From the NCBI GenBank assembly GCA_023384595.1, contig JAHDVQ010000021.1, positions 1-35,692 of the forward strand: a DNA stretch of 35,692 nt. Direction: 5' to 3'. The translations under genes and the position numbers were made by a program. The notes below the pieces were generated by a model, which was not told the DNA's origin, searched no databases, and was given only the letters and a program-made list of their open reading frames with translations. Position 1 is the stretch's first letter. The number at the start of each line of letters is the position of its first letter. This stretch comes from Vicinamibacteraceae bacterium (lineage in GTDB: Bacteria; Acidobacteriota; Vicinamibacteria; Vicinamibacterales; JAFNAJ01). Positions 1 to 10,200 of the stretch are shown here, in pieces.

Positions 1-2
1 AC

Positions 3-1181
3 GGGGGCCGCACGGGCACGCTCGCCGCGGAGCTGGACCCGATCCCGGCGCTGGATCTCGGTGCGGACTCGCTGCGGCCGCCCTCGACGGAGGCGTGTGT
101 GCTCGACGAAGCCGGTAAGGTCATCGGCTGCTCGTCGGGCGTGGCCGCCGACGATGCAGCCACGGTGGCCAGGGTCTGCCGCGAGAGCACCACCGCGAAC
201 CGCATGATGCGGGCCGACGACCACTTGTACGTCGCCTGCTGGAGCGTCCCGTTGAGGACCCAGTTCGGCGTGCCGTACTGGACGGTGGCGATCGTCGTCG
301 AGCGCGACGACGTCCTGGCCCCCACGGCTTCCTTTGGCCGATCCTTCCTCGCCGTGCTCCTGCTGTCGCTTCTCATCGTGGTGCTGCTGTCGCTCTCGAC
401 GATCCGGCACAACCTGAGGCCGCTCGAGGAACTGAAGGAGGGCGTCGAGCGTGTGGCGGCGCGAGACTTCCGCACGCCCGTCGCCGTCACGAGTCAGGAC
501 GAGTTCCAGGAGGTGGCCGAAGCGTTCAACACCATGATGACGACGCTCGAGGCCACCTTCGCCGAGCTCGATGCCCTTCACATGGGCACGCTGCGCGCCC
601 TCGCCCTCGCCATCGACGCCAAGTCATCGTGGACGGCGGGCCACTCCAATCGCGTCACGGAACTCGCGCTCGAGATCGGACGCGAGATGGGCCTGCCGGA
701 GGCCGATCTGAAGGACCTCGAGGTGGGGGGCCTGCTTCACGACATCGGCAAGCTGGGCGTACCGGGCAGGATTCTGGACAAGCCGGGACCGCTCACGCCG
801 GAGGAGGTGGCGGTCATGCGGCAGCATCCGCAGCTCGGGGCGCAGATTCTGGCGCCGATCCCGTCCATTCGGCGCGTGCTGCCCATCGTGCTGCAGCACC
901 ACGAGCGCTACGACGGCCGGGGCTATCCGGCCGGTCTGGCCGGTGACGACATCACGCTCGCGGCGCGCATCTTCGCGGTGGCCGACGTCTTCGACGCGTT
1001 GCACTCGACGCGGCCGTACCGGGCGTCGATGCCGGCGCCGGTCGCCGTGGAGCGCGTCAAGGCGGAATCGGGCCGGCACTTCGACCCGCGCGTGGTCGCG
1101 GCGTTTCTCACGGTGATGACGCGCCGACAGGCCGACGGCTCCGGGCCCCGGACGATGCCGGAGCCCAGGGCCGTCGCATAG
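3..1181 (+). CDS. HAMP / HD-GYP domain putative cyclic-di-GMP phosphodiesterase, 5' truncated by the window edge
   Basis: Frame is open to the window start (the ORF track begins at an internal GTG at 99). TM segment SFLAVLLLSLLIVVLLSLS, HAMP-like segment RPLEELKEGVERVAARDF, then HDIGKLGVPGRILDKPGPLT and HHERYDGRGYP, which are canonical HD-GYP motifs. Confidence 0.9.
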   Translation, partial: GGRTGTLAAELDPIPALDLGADSLRPPSTEACVLDEAGKVIGCSSGVAADDAATVARVCRESTTANRMMRADDHLYVACWSVPLRTQFGVPYWTVAIVVERDDVLAPTASFGRSFLAVLLLSLLIVVLLSLSTIRHNLRPLEELKEGVERVAARDFRTPVAVTSQDEFQEVAEAFNTMMTTLEATFAELDALHMGTLRALALAIDAKSSWTAGHSNRVTELALEIGREMGLPEADLKDLEVGGLLHDIGKLGVPGRILDKPGPLTPEEVAVMRQHPQLGAQILAPIPSIRRVLPIVLQHHERYDGRGYPAGLAGDDITLAARIFAVADVFDALHSTRPYRASMPAPVAVERVKAESGRHFDPRVVAAFLTVMTRRQADGSGPRTMPEPRAVA

Positions 1182-1217
1182 CCGCACGCGCGAACCTGGT
1201 GCCGCCGTGAGGGGTGC

Positions 1218-3335
1218 TCAGGGCACGGCCGACGCGGTTGGCGCCGCCGCCGGCTTCCGCCCGAGCAGTTCATTCACCAGCGTCTCGGCCCCGTAGATGC
1301 TCTCGAGCGCCTCGATGATGCCGCGGGCGTCGACCGCCACGGTCCGGTTCACCGAACCGTCGTAGATGAAGTACCCGGGCAGCGACTGGATGTTGCCGTC
1401 GAAGGCGATGCCGACGAGTTCGCCCCTGGCGTTGATGACGGGCGAGCCGCTGTTCCCGCCCACGATGTCGTTGGTCGTGACGAAGTTGTACGGGACGGTG
1501 AGGTCGAGCGACGCCTTGCGTTCGACCCAGCGCGCCGGCAGCTCCCACGGCGCCTTCCCGCCCTTCTCGTCGACGCGCTGGTAGAGGCCGGCGAAGTCGG
1601 TGAACGGCGCGACCCGCCGCCCGTCCTCCTCGTAGCCCTTCACCGCGCCGTACGACAGTCGCAGCGTCGAGGTCGCATCCGGATACGCGGCGGTGCCCTT
1701 CACCGCGAAGAGCGCGCGCGCGATGCGCGCGTAGCCGTCGCGTTCGACGCTCACGACTTCGTTCTCGTACCGCGCCCGCAGGGCTCGGGCCTCCCCGTCG
1801 ACGGCGAGGGCCAGCGCGATGAGCGGGTCGCTCGAAGCCTTGACTGCCTCGGCTCCGCCTTCGAGCAGCCCCTTGCGGACGTCGACCGAGGCGAGCGTCG
1901 TCCCGCTGATGAGCGCGCGCGCGCGCTCGGCGGGGGACTGCCCCTGGAGCGCGGCCTTGACGGCCTCGTGGTCGGCGCCGAGCGTGTCGACCAGCCACGC
2001 GAGCGAGTCGGCGAGCTTGGCCTCCTCGGCGGCGGGATACACGGGCGCCGGCGACAGGAGCATGCGCTCGTAGGTCGGACGTCTCGATTCGGTGTACTCG
2101 GGCAGCCGCTCGGTATCGGGCTTCTGCCGCTCGGCGGCGGCCCGCACGATCCAGCGCGCGAAGCTGAAGAGCCTCGACGTGAACCCGCGGCCCATCTCGA
2201 GGGCCTCGTAGGGCGCCGCGTACCCGCGCACCGCGCGCCGCGCCGCGGCGATCTCCTTCCACGGGTCGCCGAAGGTCGCGCTGAGCGCCGCGTCCTTCCG
2301 GACGGCCTCGCGCAGGGCGGCCTCGTCGGCCTCCTTGCGCGCCATGACGGCCGCGTCGCGCAGGCCCTGGAGCTGTCCCGTCTGCGACTTGATCGCGTTC
2401 TCGAGCCCGAAGATCTCGTCCTTCACCTGCCGGAACTGCTCCGGGCCTCGCTCGGCGTAGCGGCGCAGCACCCCGAGCCGGCGCGTGTTGAACTTCAGCG
2501 TGCCCGGCAGCGCGACGTCGCGGACGTACTCGAGATGCGCCACCGTGTTCAGCCGCTGCGTGGGCCCGGGATGCCCCGAGGTGAAGACGACCTCACCTTC
2601 CCGGGCGCCGGCGGTCGACCACTTCAGGTAGTGGTCGGTCTTCGCGGGCTCGCCGTTCTCGTAGACGCGGAACAGCGTGATGTCGAGGTTGTAGCGCGGG
2701 TAGGTGAAGTTGTCGGGATCCCCGCCGAAGAACGCGATGTCGAACTCCGGCGCGAAGACGAGCCGCACGTCCGTGTAGCGCTTGTAGCGATAGAGGTGAT
2801 ACTGCGCGCCCTGGTAGAGCGTGACGACCTCGCTCTTGAGGCCGGTCTTCTCGGTCGACTCCTTCTCGATGGCGGTCATCGCCGCGCGCCGCGCGGCGTA
2901 GGCCTCGCCCTGCGCGAGTCCCGGCCTGGCGGCGGCGTTCACGCGCCCGGTCACGTCCTCCATGCTGACGAGCACGTTGAGCTCCGTGTCCTTGGCCGGC
3001 AGTTCCTCGGCGCGCGAGCGCGCGTGAAAGCCCGTTTGCACGAGGTCGCGCTCGCGTGTCGAGAGCTTCTGGATGGCTCCGAGGCCCACGTGGTGGTTCG
3101 TGAGCACGAGCCCGTCGGGCGAGACGAACGAGCCGCACGCGCCGCCGAAGCGCACCGACGCGAGCCGCACGTGCTCGAGCCAGGCATCGGTCAGCTCCAC
3201 GCCGTACGTCTGGCGGATGGCGTCGCGCGGCGCGGCGTTGAACGGCCAGAACCCTTCGTCGGCGCGCAGCGGCGCCGAGCACCACAGCGCGAGGGCCAGC
3301 GCGGCCGCGAACGAGATGCGAACAATCGAACGCAT
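1218..3335 (-). CDS. S46 family serine peptidase (dipeptidyl-peptidase 7/11 type), secreted
   Basis: Signal peptide-like N-terminus; GGACGSFVSPDGLVLTNHHVG (catalytic His), FGGDPDNFTYPRYNLDI, and C-terminal NDIVGGNSGSPVINARGELVGIAFDGN (catalytic Ser), typical of S46. Confidence 0.92.
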   Translation of the reverse strand: MRSIVRISFAAALALALWCSAPLRADEGFWPFNAAPRDAIRQTYGVELTDAWLEHVRLASVRFGGACGSFVSPDGLVLTNHHVGLGAIQKLSTRERDLVQTGFHARSRAEELPAKDTELNVLVSMEDVTGRVNAAARPGLAQGEAYAARRAAMTAIEKESTEKTGLKSEVVTLYQGAQYHLYRYKRYTDVRLVFAPEFDIAFFGGDPDNFTYPRYNLDITLFRVYENGEPAKTDHYLKWSTAGAREGEVVFTSGHPGPTQRLNTVAHLEYVRDVALPGTLKFNTRRLGVLRRYAERGPEQFRQVKDEIFGLENAIKSQTGQLQGLRDAAVMARKEADEAALREAVRKDAALSATFGDPWKEIAAARRAVRGYAAPYEALEMGRGFTSRLFSFARWIVRAAAERQKPDTERLPEYTESRRPTYERMLLSPAPVYPAAEEAKLADSLAWLVDTLGADHEAVKAALQGQSPAERARALISGTTLASVDVRKGLLEGGAEAVKASSDPLIALALAVDGEARALRARYENEVVSVERDGYARIARALFAVKGTAAYPDATSTLRLSYGAVKGYEEDGRRVAPFTDFAGLYQRVDEKGGKAPWELPARWVERKASLDLTVPYNFVTTNDIVGGNSGSPVINARGELVGIAFDGNIQSLPGYFIYDGSVNRTVAVDARGIIEALESIYGAETLVNELLGRKPAAAPTASAVP

Positions 3336-3469
3336 GAATCCTCCTCGAGGATGGAGGGACGAGGACGGGCGACGGCCTCCCGGCGCGCGGGCGGCCCGAA
3401 ACAGCCCCTCATTATGGCAGGGAACGGCCTGGGGACCGAGCCCGGTTCGGGACCAGTCGCGGGCGTAAC

Positions 3470-3489
3470 GGGACGAATCGACCCGTCCC
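3470..3489 (-). terminator. Stem-loop downstream of the ECF sigma gene (possible terminator)
   Basis: GGGACG-AATCGACC-CGTCCC, 6-bp perfect stem and 8-nt loop just past the sigma-factor stop at 3493; no clear U-tract. Confidence 0.3.
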
Positions 3490-3492
3490 CCC

Positions 3493-4059
3493 TCACCGCG
3501 CCGGGTTGAGCGCCGCGCGCAGCCACGCGCGCGCCTTCAGCCAGTCGCGTTGCACCGTCCTGAGCGACACGCCCAGCGCGTCGGCGGTCTCCTGCTCCGA
3601 GAGCCCCGTGAAATACCGGCACTCCACCACCCGCACCAGCCGCGGATCGACGGCTTCGAGCCGCCCGAGCGCGTCGTCGAGTTCGAGCAGATCGTGCGCC
3701 TCGCGCGCCACGACGCCCGGCACCTCGTCGAGCGGCACCGGCACGGCCCCCGCACCGCGCTTGGCGCGGAGCCGGCGGCGCGCGTGATCCACGAGAATCT
3801 GCCGCATCGCGACCGACGCGACGGCGAGGAAGTGCTGGCGATCGTTCCAGCCGGCCCGTTCGGCGTCCACGAGCTTCACGTAGGCTTCGTGCACGAGGGC
3901 CGTCGTGTCGAGCGTCTCGCCCACCCGCAGCCGGCGGAGCTGCGCGCGGGCAAGGCGGCGCAGGTCGGGATAGACGAGCGGCACCAGGCGATCGAACGCC
4001 TCGGCATCGCCCTGCCCCATCGCCACGAGCAGCGAGGTCAGATCCGGTGCCTCGGTCAT
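3493..4059 (-). CDS. ECF-type RNA polymerase sigma factor (TIGR02999-like)
   Basis: MTEAPDLTSLLVAMGQGDAEAFDRLVPLVYPDLRRLARAQLRR...TTALVHEAYVKLVD...RQHFLAVASVAMRQILVDHARRRLRAKRG...CRYFTGLSEQETADALGVSLRTVQRDWLKARAWLRAAL. Sigma-70 region 2 and region 4 patterns. ORF track starts at 4098; the ATG at 4059 overlapping the kinase stop is preferred. Confidence 0.9.
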   Translation of the reverse strand: MTEAPDLTSLLVAMGQGDAEAFDRLVPLVYPDLRRLARAQLRRLRVGETLDTTALVHEAYVKLVDAERAGWNDRQHFLAVASVAMRQILVDHARRRLRAKRGAGAVPVPLDEVPGVVAREAHDLLELDDALGRLEAVDPRLVRVVECRYFTGLSEQETADALGVSLRTVQRDWLKARAWLRAALNPAR

Positions 4060-7000
4060 CATCCGCCTCCGCGGTGGAACGGCCACCGTGGCATCCACGA
4101 GGAGCCTCTCGTGCCCGTGTCACCAACGGCGCCGTCGGCCCACCGCTCGATGACGACGAGATGCCGCCAACGCGCCTGCGCATCGTCGTCGCCGCCGCGC
4201 AACACGAGCAGCCGCCCGTCGCGGGCCACCGAATAGATCGGTCCCAGGCGATCGGTCATCCACGGGGCCTCGACCACCCGCTCGGGCGCCGAGGCGGGCC
4301 AGCGCCGCACGTCGCCAGGCGCCGCTCCCTGAGGGACCGGCACGCCGACAATGCCGCGCCCGTCGTAATAGAGCAGCCGGCGGCCGTCGCGGCTCCACAC
4401 CGGCGAGGTGCCCCCGCCGGTCGAGACCTGCACGCGCGCCGACTCGACATCGGGCCACGGGCGCACGTAGATCTCGAATCGCCCCGATTCGTCCGACTGG
4501 TAGGCGAGCCACCGTCCGTCGGGCGAAAGCTGCGGTCGAAGCTGTGCGCCCGGTCCGCCCGCGAGCACACGCTCGTCGAGGCTGCCGTCCATGGGGGCCA
4601 TCTTCACATCCTGCTCGCGGTAGCTGCGGAAATCGGTGAAGAGCACGAAGGCGCCGTCGGCCGTGACGTCGTAGGCGGTGTGAATCGTCCCATTGGGTCG
4701 CGTGATCTGCACCGGCGGCGAGGCTCCGTCGGCGGCCACCCGGTGCAGCCCGCCGGCCTCGCGGTCCGATCGGAAGACCAGGCTGCGCCCGTCCCTCGTC
4801 CAGATCGGCGCTGTGTCGAGCGCGGCGTCGAAGGTCACCCGGGTCGTCGTGCCCCGTTCGAGGTCGTGCACCCAGATGTCGTGCGCGTCCTCGCTGATCG
4901 AGACGGCAATGCGACGCTCGTCGGGCGAGAGGCTGAAGCGCGAGTACCGCCGGGGCTCGAGGCCGAGCGGGCGCTCGCCGCCGCCGGACGTGAGCCACGC
5001 GAAGGTACGCCCGCGACGGGCGGTGCGGCGCGGCAGGAACGCCAGCGTACCCGACTCGGAGACCGCGGCGTGCGCGACGCCCGTGATGCTCGCCAGCTGG
5101 ACCTCGTCGAGCACCGACGACTGCGGCCCCATCAGGCGGGCAGCCGTCAGGTCGAAGGCCGACGAGAACAGGCTGCCCTCGCGCACGAACAGAAGGCGTC
5201 CCTGTTCCGCTCCGCCAGCGCCGAGCCAGCCGCCGCCCGCCGTGCGCGCGAGCACGCGGGGCTGGAGGCCCGCGCCGAGCCGGCGGTGCGCCCCTCCCGT
5301 GACCGGGACGACCGCAAGGTGCCATTCGTTGCCGGCGAGCACGCTGAAGAGCACGGCGCGTCCGTCCGGCAGCACGTGGGGCAGCGCGTGCGCCTCGTCG
5401 CCGGCGGCCACGTCGAGGGTGGTGAGCGGCACGGGCTGGCCGCCGTTGGCGCTGACGCGATACAGCACGCGCCTGGCACCGGTGGCGAACACGATCTCGC
5501 CCCGCGGCGACCAGCTGGCCGACGCACCTCCGGGCGCCTCGGCGATGCGCAGCGGCGGGCCGCCGTCGAGCGAGAGCGTGAAGAGCGTGCCGTCGCGATC
5601 GAAGCCAATCGCGCGCCCGTCGGGCGAGAAGAACGGCGCCGCCGCCCCCTCCGTGCCGTCGAGCGGATGCGGCTCCTCGCGATCGAGATCCCGCAGGTGC
5701 AGCCTGATGACGCCATCGCGGCTCGCCCGATACACCAGCCGCCGCCCGTCGGGGGAGATGGCAAGTGCCGGCGCCTGACCGGTGATGAACGCATCGGCGT
5801 CGGGCAGGACGACGGCGAGCCTGGACGGACCGGGAGGCGCCGAGACCACCGGCCGCAGCCAGCCGGCCACCGCCACCGCCGCGAGCGCGGCCGCGGCGCC
5901 CATCGCGGCCCACCTCCGCCACCTCCGATGCCCAGCGCTCCGCGCCTCGGCGCCTTCGTCGGGCGCAGCCCCCTGGAGTTCGGCTTCGGCGTCGGCCAGG
6001 TCGAGCCGCGCGTCACCGATGAAGCCGAGACGCCGCTCGGGTGCCTTCTCGAGCGACCGCCTGATCAGACGGCGCAGCGCGAGGGGAACACCGGTCGGCA
6101 GCGCCGTGAAGTCGGGCGCGCGCTCGAGGACACGGGCGATGGCGTCGGTCGTGGTCTTGCCGCCAAAGGCCCGACGCCCGGTGAGCATCTCGTAAAGGAT
6201 GCAGCCAAAGCCCCAGACGTCGGTACGGTGATCGACGCGCAGGCCCCGCGCCTGCTCCGGGCTCATGTAGGGGGCCGTGCCGCGGATGACGCCCTCGATC
6301 GAGACGTCGAGCCCGGGTCCGCCCGCACCGCCGTGCAGACCCGTCAGGGCCTTGGCCAGCCCGAAGTCGAGCACCTTCACGACGTTGTCGCGACTGAACC
6401 CGACGTTGGCCGGCTTCAGATCCCGGTGAACGACCCCGCGGTAGTGCGCCGCCTCGAGCGCATCGACGATGCCGCGGGCCACGCGCAGGCACTCGGCCAC
6501 TGGCAACGGGCCGCGGGCGAGGCGGTCGGCAAGCGAGCCGCCGTCGGCCAGTTCGAGCACCAGCGCCACGCGTCGGTCGGCGTCGACGATGTCGTAGATG
6601 GCCGCGATGTTCGGATGGCTGAAGGCGCCGAGGACGCGGGCCTCGCGCTCGAGACGCTCGCGCAGTGCGCTGTCGTGCGCCATGGCGGCCGGCAGGACCT
6701 TGAGCGCGACCTCGCGTCCCAGCCGCTCGTCGAACGCGCGATAGACCTCGCCCATCCCGCCGCGCCCGAGCAGCCCGCGCACCTCGTAGGGCCCGAGCCG
6801 CGCGCCCGCCTCGAGCACCGCCGGCGCATCGCCGGCCGACGGCGCCGGCGGGGAGTCTGCCCCGAGCGCCGACGACCAGTCGGCGAAGAGCGCGCCTCCG
6901 AGTGCCCCGGCCGGCGGCAGGAACTCGTCGTCGGTCGTCGACTCGGCAAGGACGGCGAGCACCGCGTCGGCCAGCGCCTCGTCCCCGGCGGCCGCGCGGC

Positions 7001-7091
7001 GGACGAAGGCCTCCCGCTCCGGCAGCGGAACCTCGAGGGCGCGCTCGATGAGGGCGTCGGCCTCGGGCCAGCGGGTGTGGTCGAGCAACAC
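4059..7091 (-). CDS. Ser/Thr protein kinase with TM segment and C-terminal TolB/PD40-type beta-propeller
   Basis: GRGGMGEVYRAFDERLGREVALKVL, VVHRDLKPANVGFS, KVLDFGLAKAL, GTAPYMSPEQARG; TM RWAAMGAAAALAAVAVAGW; repeated SPDGR / WSRDGR propeller blades in the C-terminal half. Confidence 0.95.
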   Translation of the reverse strand: MLLDHTRWPEADALIERALEVPLPEREAFVRRAAAGDEALADAVLAVLAESTTDDEFLPPAGALGGALFADWSSALGADSPPAPSAGDAPAVLEAGARLGPYEVRGLLGRGGMGEVYRAFDERLGREVALKVLPAAMAHDSALRERLEREARVLGAFSHPNIAAIYDIVDADRRVALVLELADGGSLADRLARGPLPVAECLRVARGIVDALEAAHYRGVVHRDLKPANVGFSRDNVVKVLDFGLAKALTGLHGGAGGPGLDVSIEGVIRGTAPYMSPEQARGLRVDHRTDVWGFGCILYEMLTGRRAFGGKTTTDAIARVLERAPDFTALPTGVPLALRRLIRRSLEKAPERRLGFIGDARLDLADAEAELQGAAPDEGAEARSAGHRRWRRWAAMGAAAALAAVAVAGWLRPVVSAPPGPSRLAVVLPDADAFITGQAPALAISPDGRRLVYRASRDGVIRLHLRDLDREEPHPLDGTEGAAAPFFSPDGRAIGFDRDGTLFTLSLDGGPPLRIAEAPGGASASWSPRGEIVFATGARRVLYRVSANGGQPVPLTTLDVAAGDEAHALPHVLPDGRAVLFSVLAGNEWHLAVVPVTGGAHRRLGAGLQPRVLARTAGGGWLGAGGAEQGRLLFVREGSLFSSAFDLTAARLMGPQSSVLDEVQLASITGVAHAAVSESGTLAFLPRRTARRGRTFAWLTSGGGERPLGLEPRRYSRFSLSPDERRIAVSISEDAHDIWVHDLERGTTTRVTFDAALDTAPIWTRDGRSLVFRSDREAGGLHRVAADGASPPVQITRPNGTIHTAYDVTADGAFVLFTDFRSYREQDVKMAPMDGSLDERVLAGGPGAQLRPQLSPDGRWLAYQSDESGRFEIYVRPWPDVESARVQVSTGGGTSPVWSRDGRRLLYYDGRGIVGVPVPQGAAPGDVRRWPASAPERVVEAPWMTDRLGPIYSVARDGRLLVLRGGDDDAQARWRHLVVIERWADGAVGDTGTRGSSWMPRWPFHRGGG

Positions 7092-7248
7092 GGTCGGTTC
7101 CGGAATCGCTGCGGGCGTGCGCCGGCCCCGTGGCGGGAATGCGGCGTGCGCGACGTTAAGAGAGTGTGGCCCGATTGTCGAGGGAAAGGTTGAGCATGGT
7201 CAAGTCCGGGAACGCCGCGCGCCGCACCCAACCGGGAAGGCTGTCGGC

Positions 7249-10200
7249 ATGAGTGCCTTCTGCTACAGCTGCCTGGCGCCGATGGACGCCCTGGGCGACG
7301 CGCACTGCCCGCAGTGCGGTCTGCCCCGCCCTTCGCACGGCTGGCCGCGCGACGCGAGGCTCGGCACGCTGGTCGCCGGCGGCCAGTACCGCGTCCTCCG
7401 CCGGCTGGGCGCTGGAGGCTTCGGCGTGGTGTACCTGGTCGAAACGGTGGTCGGCGGCCTGCGCCGTGCCCTCAAGGTGCTGCACACCGAGTGGGCCTCC
7501 GATCCCGCCGCGCGCGATCGCTTCGTCAACGAGGCGCTCATCGTCGAGCAGGTGAACCACCCGAACGTCGCGCGCTGCTATGCGGCGGGCGCGCTCGACG
7601 ACGACGCGCTCTACTTGCTGATGGAGCTGGTCGAGGGCATACCGCTGACGGCGCTCGTCGAGGCCGGTCCGGCGAGGGGGCCGCTCGCGCCCGCACGCGC
7701 CGTGCGGCTGGCCAAGCAGGTGGCTTCGGGGCTGGTCGCCGCGCACGCCACGCGCGTGCTCCATCGCGATCTGACGCCACAGAACATTCTCGTCATCGAC
7801 GCCGGCACCCCGGACGAGCACGTCAAGATCGTGGACTTCGGCATTGCGCGCTCCATCGACGCCACGGCGGCGTCCACCCGCGGCATCCTCGGCACGCCCG
7901 GCTACCTGCCGCCCGAGCGGCTGCGGTCGGGCGAGGTCGTCGACGCGCGGAGCGACCTCTGGCAGCTGGGGGCGGTGCTCTTCTACCTGCTCACCGGCCG
8001 TCCCCCGCTCGCCAGCGCCGACGGGTCGCTGGCCGACGCCATGCGGCTGCACGAGCGATGGCTCGATGCGGGTCCCGCGCCCTCGTCAGTCGTGCCGGCG
8101 CTTGCGGCCTCGGCGGCGCTCGACGGGTTCGTGGCGCGGCTGCTCGCGACCCGGCGCGAGCGCCGGCCGCGATCGGCCGCGCAGGCATGCGCCCAGCTCG
8201 CCCACATCGAGTCGAGCCTCGCCCCGACCGACGCGCCCGGCGCGCTCGCCCTCATCGAGGCGCTCTGCGCGGTGCCGGGCGAAGGCGGATGGTGGGCGCT
8301 CTGCCGCTACCTCTCCGAGGCACCCGATCGCCAGTTCCTCGTCGAGGCCGCCGACGCGCTGCTCGCGTCGTGGCCCGACACGCTGCGGCTGGCGCCGACG
8401 GCCTGGTGGGAGGCGGTGCGCCGCGGCGAGGCCCACGCGCTGTGGCCGCTCGCCCGCACGCTCGACCTCTCGCGCCGGGAGCTGGCCGAAGACGACGTGC
8501 ACGATCTGGCGGAGTGCCAGGCCGTCTCGAGCCTGACGCGACTGGCGCTCGCGGGCAACGGCCTCGACGACGGCGCGGCAAAGCGCCTTGCCCCGTCACC
8601 GCACCTGCGCGGACTCGTCGCGCTCGACCTCTCGCACAACCGGCTCACGTCGGACGGTGCCGCCGCCATCGCCGCGAGCGCGCACCTGGTGAACCTGGCG
8701 GAGCTGTCGCTCGCCAATAACGGGCTCGGCGCGCGCGGGGCCGCGGCGATCGCGCAGAGCGGACTAGCGCTGCGCGTGCTCGATCTTGGCGACAACGACC
8801 TCAGGGCCGAGGGCGCGGCCGCCATCGCCGGCAGTCCCGCGCTCGGCGGCCTCGAGGTGCTCAGGCTCGCGCGCAACGGCATCGGCTCGGACGGAGCCGG
8901 CGCGCTCGCCGTCTCGCGGACGCTCACCAGCCTCGCGGAGCTCGACCTCGCCGGCAACGGCATCGGTCCGGGCGGAGCCGCGGCGCTCGCCCTCTGCCCC
9001 AACGTCTCGCGGCTCCACACGCTGCGGCTCGGCGCCAACGCGCTCGGCCGCCAGGGCATCGAGCTGCTCGTCGCCTCGAACCGCTTCACCGCCCTCGAGC
9101 GGCTCGACATCACCGGCAACCAGATCGGCGCCTCGGGCGCCATGGCACTGGCCGCCTCGCCCTTCGCGCGACGCGTGAAGACCCTCGACGTCGCCGACAA
9201 CCAGCTCGGCGACGCCGGCCTCGCCGCGCTGCTCGGCGCCACGCCCTTCGCCGGGTTGCGCGCGCTCGGCCTGGCGCGCAACGAGCTGACCGCGGGCGGA
9301 ATGACGCTGGTTGCTGGCGCGCCGCCCGAACTCGAGTCGCTGGATCTCGCCGGCAACGACATCGGCACGGCGGGCGCCGGCGCCCTCGCGCAAGCGCTCG
9401 AGCGGTCGCGCGTGGCGACGCTCGATCTGAGTCACTGCGGCCTCGACGGCCGGAGCCTGGCCGCCGTTCTCGGCGGCGGCCGTATCACGACGCTCAAGGC
9501 GGCGCGCAACCCGCTGGACGCCGCCGGGGTCGACGCGGTCGCCTCGTCGGACGGGGCACGCGCGCTCGAGTGCCTGGAACTGGGCGGGGCGCCGTTCGGA
9601 CTCGGGGGCATCGAGGCCCTCGCGCGGGGACGTCTCCCGCAGCTGCGCCGCCTGCGACTCGAAGCGGTGGGCCTGGAGGACGCGGACGCGGAGGCGGCGT
9701 TGAAGGCCCTCGGAGTCCTCCCGTCGCTGCAGTGGCTGGCGCTTCCCGCCAACGACCTCGGCGCGGCGACCGCCGCCGCCATCGCCGCGTCGCCGATGGC
9801 GGCGAGGCTCGCGGTGCTCGATCTCTCACACAACCGCATCGGCGATGCCGGCGCGTCTGCGCTCGCGCGCGGCGCGCACTGGCACATGCTCCACACGCTG
9901 GTCCTCGACGACAACGGCCTCGGCGCGGCCGGGGCGGCGACCATCGTCGCCTCATCGGCGCTGGCGTTGCTGGCGCGCGTCGATCTCGCGCACAACGCGC
10001 AGGAAGGGTCCGTCGATCTTCACAGCCTCGGCCGCCACCGGGTGGCGCTGCTCGAGGCTTCGTTCGGGCGCGTGGCCGCGCTCGGCACCGACTTCGCCGA
10101 AACGGTGTACCGAAAGCTGTTCGAGCGTCATCCCGGCGTCAAGCCGCTCTTTGCCCGCGTGCCCATGAAGCTGCAGTCGCAGCACCTGATGCAGACCCTC

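Noticed and set aside
4047-7193. 1048-aa plus-strand ORF
   Set aside because: Antisense shadow of the kinase; low-complexity Arg/His/Pro-rich translation with no recognisable domain, typical of high-GC DNA.
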